Assembly (NCBI RefSeq): GCF_018588885.1
Contig: NZ_JAFFIW010000001.1
Coordinates: 1 to 64,000 of the forward strand
Direction: 5' to 3'
Length of the DNA: 64,000 bases
Source: Mesorhizobium sp. dw_380
GTDB taxonomy: Bacteria > Pseudomonadota > Alphaproteobacteria > Rhizobiales > Rhizobiaceae
This document shows, in pieces, positions 61,587 to 64,000 of this stretch. Within the stretch, counting starts at the first letter, position 1, and the number at the start of each line of letters is the position of its first letter. The notes beneath the pieces are model-generated. The model was given only the letters and a program-made list of their open reading frames with translations, had not been told where the DNA came from and did not search any database. The position numbers were made by a program, and so were the translations under genes.

Positions 61587-62939
61587 TCAGGGCAATGTCT
61601 TGCCCGGATAGGTCTGCTGGAAGCGATCGAGGATGGCGTCGCCATTCTTGACCAACGCATCGAGACCTTGCTGGACGCTGACCTTGTTGGCGAAGATCGC
61701 CTGCATCTGCGTGCCGAACTCGGCGCGGATCTGGGTGAAATTGCCAAGCCGGATCCCGCGGGTGATTTCGGTCGGCTCGGACGCGGTCAGGCTGGCGATC
61801 GCGACTTCACGGCCCTTGTAGGGCGCCTTGTCGTAGAGGCCGGTGGACTTCATGTAGTCGAAGCCCGACTTGGTCACCGGGATATAACCGGTGTTGGTCG
61901 ACCAGAACAAAGCGGTCTTGGGATCGTGGATGAAGTTGAGGAACGCGGCCGCTCCCTTGTATTCCGCATCCGACTTGCCGGAGAGAACCCACAGCGAGGC
62001 GCCGCCGACGAGCGAATTCTTGCGCTCGGTGCCGGCATAGACCGGCAGTTCGGCGACGTCCCAGTTCATGCCTTCCTTCTGCGTCTTGCCGACGGTGCCG
62101 TGGTCGCCGACCGAGGTCATGATCACCTGGCAGGTGCCCGAAGCGAAGGCCTGGACCATATCCTGGCCGAGATCCTTGGACTTGATCTTGATCAGACCGG
62201 CGTCATACCACTTCTTGAGGTCGGTGACGTACTGGACGAATTTGGTCTTGTTGACTTCCAGACGGGCGTCGAGGCCGCCATAGCCGTTGCTCTTGGTGGC
62301 GATCGGCTGGTTGTGGAGCGCCGAGAACTGCTCCATCAGCTGCCAGCTTTCGTTGGCCGAGATGTTGATCGCCATCGGGCATTCGTAGCCGGCGTCCTTC
62401 ATCGCCTTGAGGTCGGCGCCGACGTCTTCCCAGGTCTTCGGCGCTTCGGTCTTGCCGATCTTGGCGAAGGCGTCCTTGTTCCAGTACATCAACGCGGTCG
62501 AGGAATTGAACGGGAAGGACAGCATCTCGCCCTTCGATGTCGCGTAGTAGCGTGCGATGCCGGGGAAATAGTCCGCGTAGTCGATCTTGTAGCCGTTTTC
62601 TTCCATCAGCTTGTCGGCGGGCTTGTAGGCGCCTGACAGCATCATGGTCGCGGTGCCGACGTCATAGACCTGGACGACGGTCGGCTGCTTGCCGGCGCGG
62701 AAGGCCGCGATGGTGTTCTGCAGAGTGGCGTCGTAATTGCCCTGGCTGGTGCAGACGACTTCGTAGTCCTTCTGCGAGGCGTTGAAGTTCTTGCACAGAG
62801 TGTCGACGACACGGGCGAGGTCGCCCGAAAGGCCGAACCAGAAATCAAATTTTACCGGTTCCGCGAAGGCAGGCATCGCCAGCGCACTGCCGAGCGCGCC
62901 GACGGCAAGGGCAGCAAGGCCCCGCTTGATGATGGTCAT
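61587..62939 (-). CDS. ugpB: sn-glycerol-3-phosphate-binding periplasmic protein UgpB
   Basis: This is the periplasmic binding protein of the Ugp importer, a 450-residue precursor with a signal peptide ending at AFAEP (about residue 26). It matches UgpB at WFGLSGDLARVVDTLCKNFN, VVQVYDVGTATMM (about 90-102), FNSSTALMYWNKDAF (about 145-159) and GGASLWVLSG (about 315-324). The match covers the full length, so glycerol-3-phosphate or its diesters are the likely ligand. It is first in ugpBAEC and divergent from an endonuclease/exonuclease/phosphatase-family gene. Confidence 0.95.
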   Translation of the reverse strand: MTIIKRGLAALAVGALGSALAMPAFAEPVKFDFWFGLSGDLARVVDTLCKNFNASQKDYEVVCTSQGNYDATLQNTIAAFRAGKQPTVVQVYDVGTATMMLSGAYKPADKLMEENGYKIDYADYFPGIARYYATSKGEMLSFPFNSSTALMYWNKDAFAKIGKTEAPKTWEDVGADLKAMKDAGYECPMAINISANESWQLMEQFSALHNQPIATKSNGYGGLDARLEVNKTKFVQYVTDLKKWYDAGLIKIKSKDLGQDMVQAFASGTCQVIMTSVGDHGTVGKTQKEGMNWDVAELPVYAGTERKNSLVGGASLWVLSGKSDAEYKGAAAFLNFIHDPKTALFWSTNTGYIPVTKSGFDYMKSTGLYDKAPYKGREVAIASLTASEPTEITRGIRLGNFTQIRAEFGTQMQAIFANKVSVQQGLDALVKNGDAILDRFQQTYPGKTLP

Positions 62940-63176
62940 GATTTCTTCCCTCTTGAATGGCTGTTGACAAGGGTCTTGCGCAAGTCCTTGCCCGCTCTCT
63001 TAGAGAAGGTATGTGACAGTTCTGCTGTGACCTCTCGGGCCTGTGGACAGCCAGTCTCTCCTCCCCCTCGGCGGTTGCGCCGGCATGAAAACGTCACACC
63101 GGCGCCTTAGGTAGCTAGGGCGGCCGTCGATGACGTAAAGACCGTGATGGGCCGCCATGATTATCCGGCTAAAGGG

Positions 63177-64000
63177 ATGATGAAAATGCTGGTGCGGAAG
63201 CTGACGCATGTGCCCATCGCCGACAGGCAGGCGATGCGCGAGGGCCCTCGCGACAGCGCCACCCATTTGCGGCACGCCGCCGCCATTCCGGCCCTCGGCC
63301 AGATAGAGGTTGGCGGCACGGCGTCGCGCGGCGGCGCCGACGACGCCTTGAAGGTGGTGGCCTGGAACGTCGAGCGCCTCCGTCACGTCGAGGCTATCGC
63401 GGCGACGCTTGCCGCACAGGCTCCCGATATCGCGCTGTTGTCCGAAGTCGACGAGGGCATGGCGCGCTCCGGCAACGGTCACCCGCTGGGCATCATTGCC
63501 GATCGGCTTGGCCACACATTTGCGTATGGCGTCGAGTTCGTCGAACTCGGCGGCGGTAACGAGGCGGAGCGTTCGGCAACCGGCGAGACCGCCAATGCGG
63601 AAGGCTTTCATGGCAATGCCGTGACCAGTGCGGGCCCGCTGCTTCGTCCCTTCCTGGTGCGCCTCGACGCCACCGGCGGCTGGTTCCGGCATGAGCGCGG
63701 CCAGCCACGCATCGGCGGACGCATGGCGATCGGCGGCCAGGTTCATATCGGCACCCGCAGGGTGACGGTTGTCTCGGTGCATCTGGAAAATCGTACGAAT
63801 CCAGCCGGGCGGGCCGTCCAGACGCGCCATCTCCTCGACGCCATCGACAAATACGACCCGGAAGCGCCGGTGCTGCTCGGCGGCGACTTCAACACGCTGA
63901 CAGCAAGCCATGAGGAGCGCCATGACGATCCGCAGGCGTGGATGGCGCGGGTCGCGGCTGAACCGGGCCGGCTTATCGATGTTGAACGCCACGAGCCGCT
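63177..64000 (+). CDS. Endonuclease/exonuclease/phosphatase family protein (3' end beyond window)
   Basis: This gene is cut by the right edge. The open frame shows the EEP fold: VVAWNVERL with the catalytic Asn (about 62-70), LLSEVDEG with the metal-binding Glu (about 87-94), VVSVHLENRT and LLGGDFNTLT with the catalytic Asp and Asn (about 234-243). There is no signal peptide. The start is uncertain among ATG 63147, 63177, 63180 and 63186; AAAGGG precedes the last three. It is divergent from ugpB, an arrangement seen in other rhizobia. It could be a nuclease or a phosphodiesterase. A minus-strand open frame of 330 codons over it looks like a shadow. Confidence 0.85.
   Translation, partial: MMKMLVRKLTHVPIADRQAMREGPRDSATHLRHAAAIPALGQIEVGGTASRGGADDALKVVAWNVERLRHVEAIAATLAAQAPDIALLSEVDEGMARSGNGHPLGIIADRLGHTFAYGVEFVELGGGNEAERSATGETANAEGFHGNAVTSAGPLLRPFLVRLDATGGWFRHERGQPRIGGRMAIGGQVHIGTRRVTVVSVHLENRTNPAGRAVQTRHLLDAIDKYDPEAPVLLGGDFNTLTASHEERHDDPQAWMARVAAEPGRLIDVERHEP

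Noticed and set aside
63010..63035. Possible PhoB box before ugpB
   Set aside because: Only one good half-site (CTGTCAC on the minus strand) is present; the second repeat is not at the required 11-bp period. Phosphate control remains possible but is not supported here.
63000..63992. 330-codon minus-strand open frame at the right edge
   Set aside because: The plus strand has a clear endonuclease/exonuclease/phosphatase-fold frame with its motifs in order, so the minus frame is a shadow.

Overview
This 64 kb window is chromosomal backbone from a GC-rich alphaproteobacterium of the Hyphomicrobiales. It most resembles Mesorhizobium or a close Phyllobacteriaceae relative. I infer this from gene order (lysC-ptsP-prfA-prmC-DUF4167-clpB; secA divergent from a parvulin, with argJ, a GNAT gene and mutT nearby; etfB-etfA-hbd), from a RirA-type iron box, from an NrsF/SigF-type ECF pair, and from RIME-like rhizobial mosaic repeats. 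No database search was run. I see no phage, transposase, CRISPR array, plasmid replication gene or rRNA. One tRNA gene is present.

Layout. 0.4-6.7 kb: envelope genes (M23 peptidase, DHA2 efflux pump, TMEM175-like channel, L,D-transpeptidase) and a YjbR protein. 6.8-16.4 kb: a minus-strand housekeeping block (lysC, ptsP, prfA, prmC, DUF4167, clpB). 16.7-24.1 kb: CHASE3 hybrid histidine kinase, glycolipid-binding-domain protein, ubiG, a two-component flavin monooxygenase with a divergent MarR-type regulator and a perfect palindromic operator, then a DMT exporter with its own divergent MarR regulator. 24.1-28.6 kb: DUF1178, nitrilase-family hydrolase, grxC, comF, a methyltransferase, an orphan Flp pilin and mutT. 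28.6-35.4 kb: GNAT, argJ, TetR, parvulin and secA. 35.7-38.4 kb: a flippase/acetyltransferase pair. 38.4-38.7 kb: a 124-bp tandem duplication abutting tRNA-Leu(CAA). 39-47 kb: mixed small operons (YqaA/DedA, DsbB, HNH, DNA glycosylase, gluQRS, DMT, YihY, SDR, HIG1 protein, cobalamin adenosyltransferase, rhomboid). 47.4-50.1 kb: etfB-etfA-hbd. 50.1-53.4 kb: a PAS-GGDEF protein and the ECF sigma/NrsF pair. 53.7-57.6 kb: an FbpABC-type ferric ABC transporter behind an iron-responsive box. 57.6-62.9 kb: ugpBAEC with a GpdQ-like phosphodiesterase. The right edge holds the start of an endonuclease/exonuclease/phosphatase-family gene.

How the genes fit together. Several blocks are functional units: peptide release (prfA with its methylase prmC), electron transfer from acyl-CoA oxidation (etfBA with hbd), iron uptake under probable RirA control, uptake and hydrolysis of glycerophosphodiesters (ugp plus the phosphodiesterase), and a metal or redox-stress sigma factor with its membrane anti-sigma and a matching autoregulatory promoter. 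I found no clearly novel multi-gene system. The best leads are the uncharacterised monooxygenase module with its palindrome, the mosaic repeats whose inner stems differ in sequence but keep pairing, the duplicated segment at tRNA-Leu, and the orphan flippase/acetyltransferase pair.
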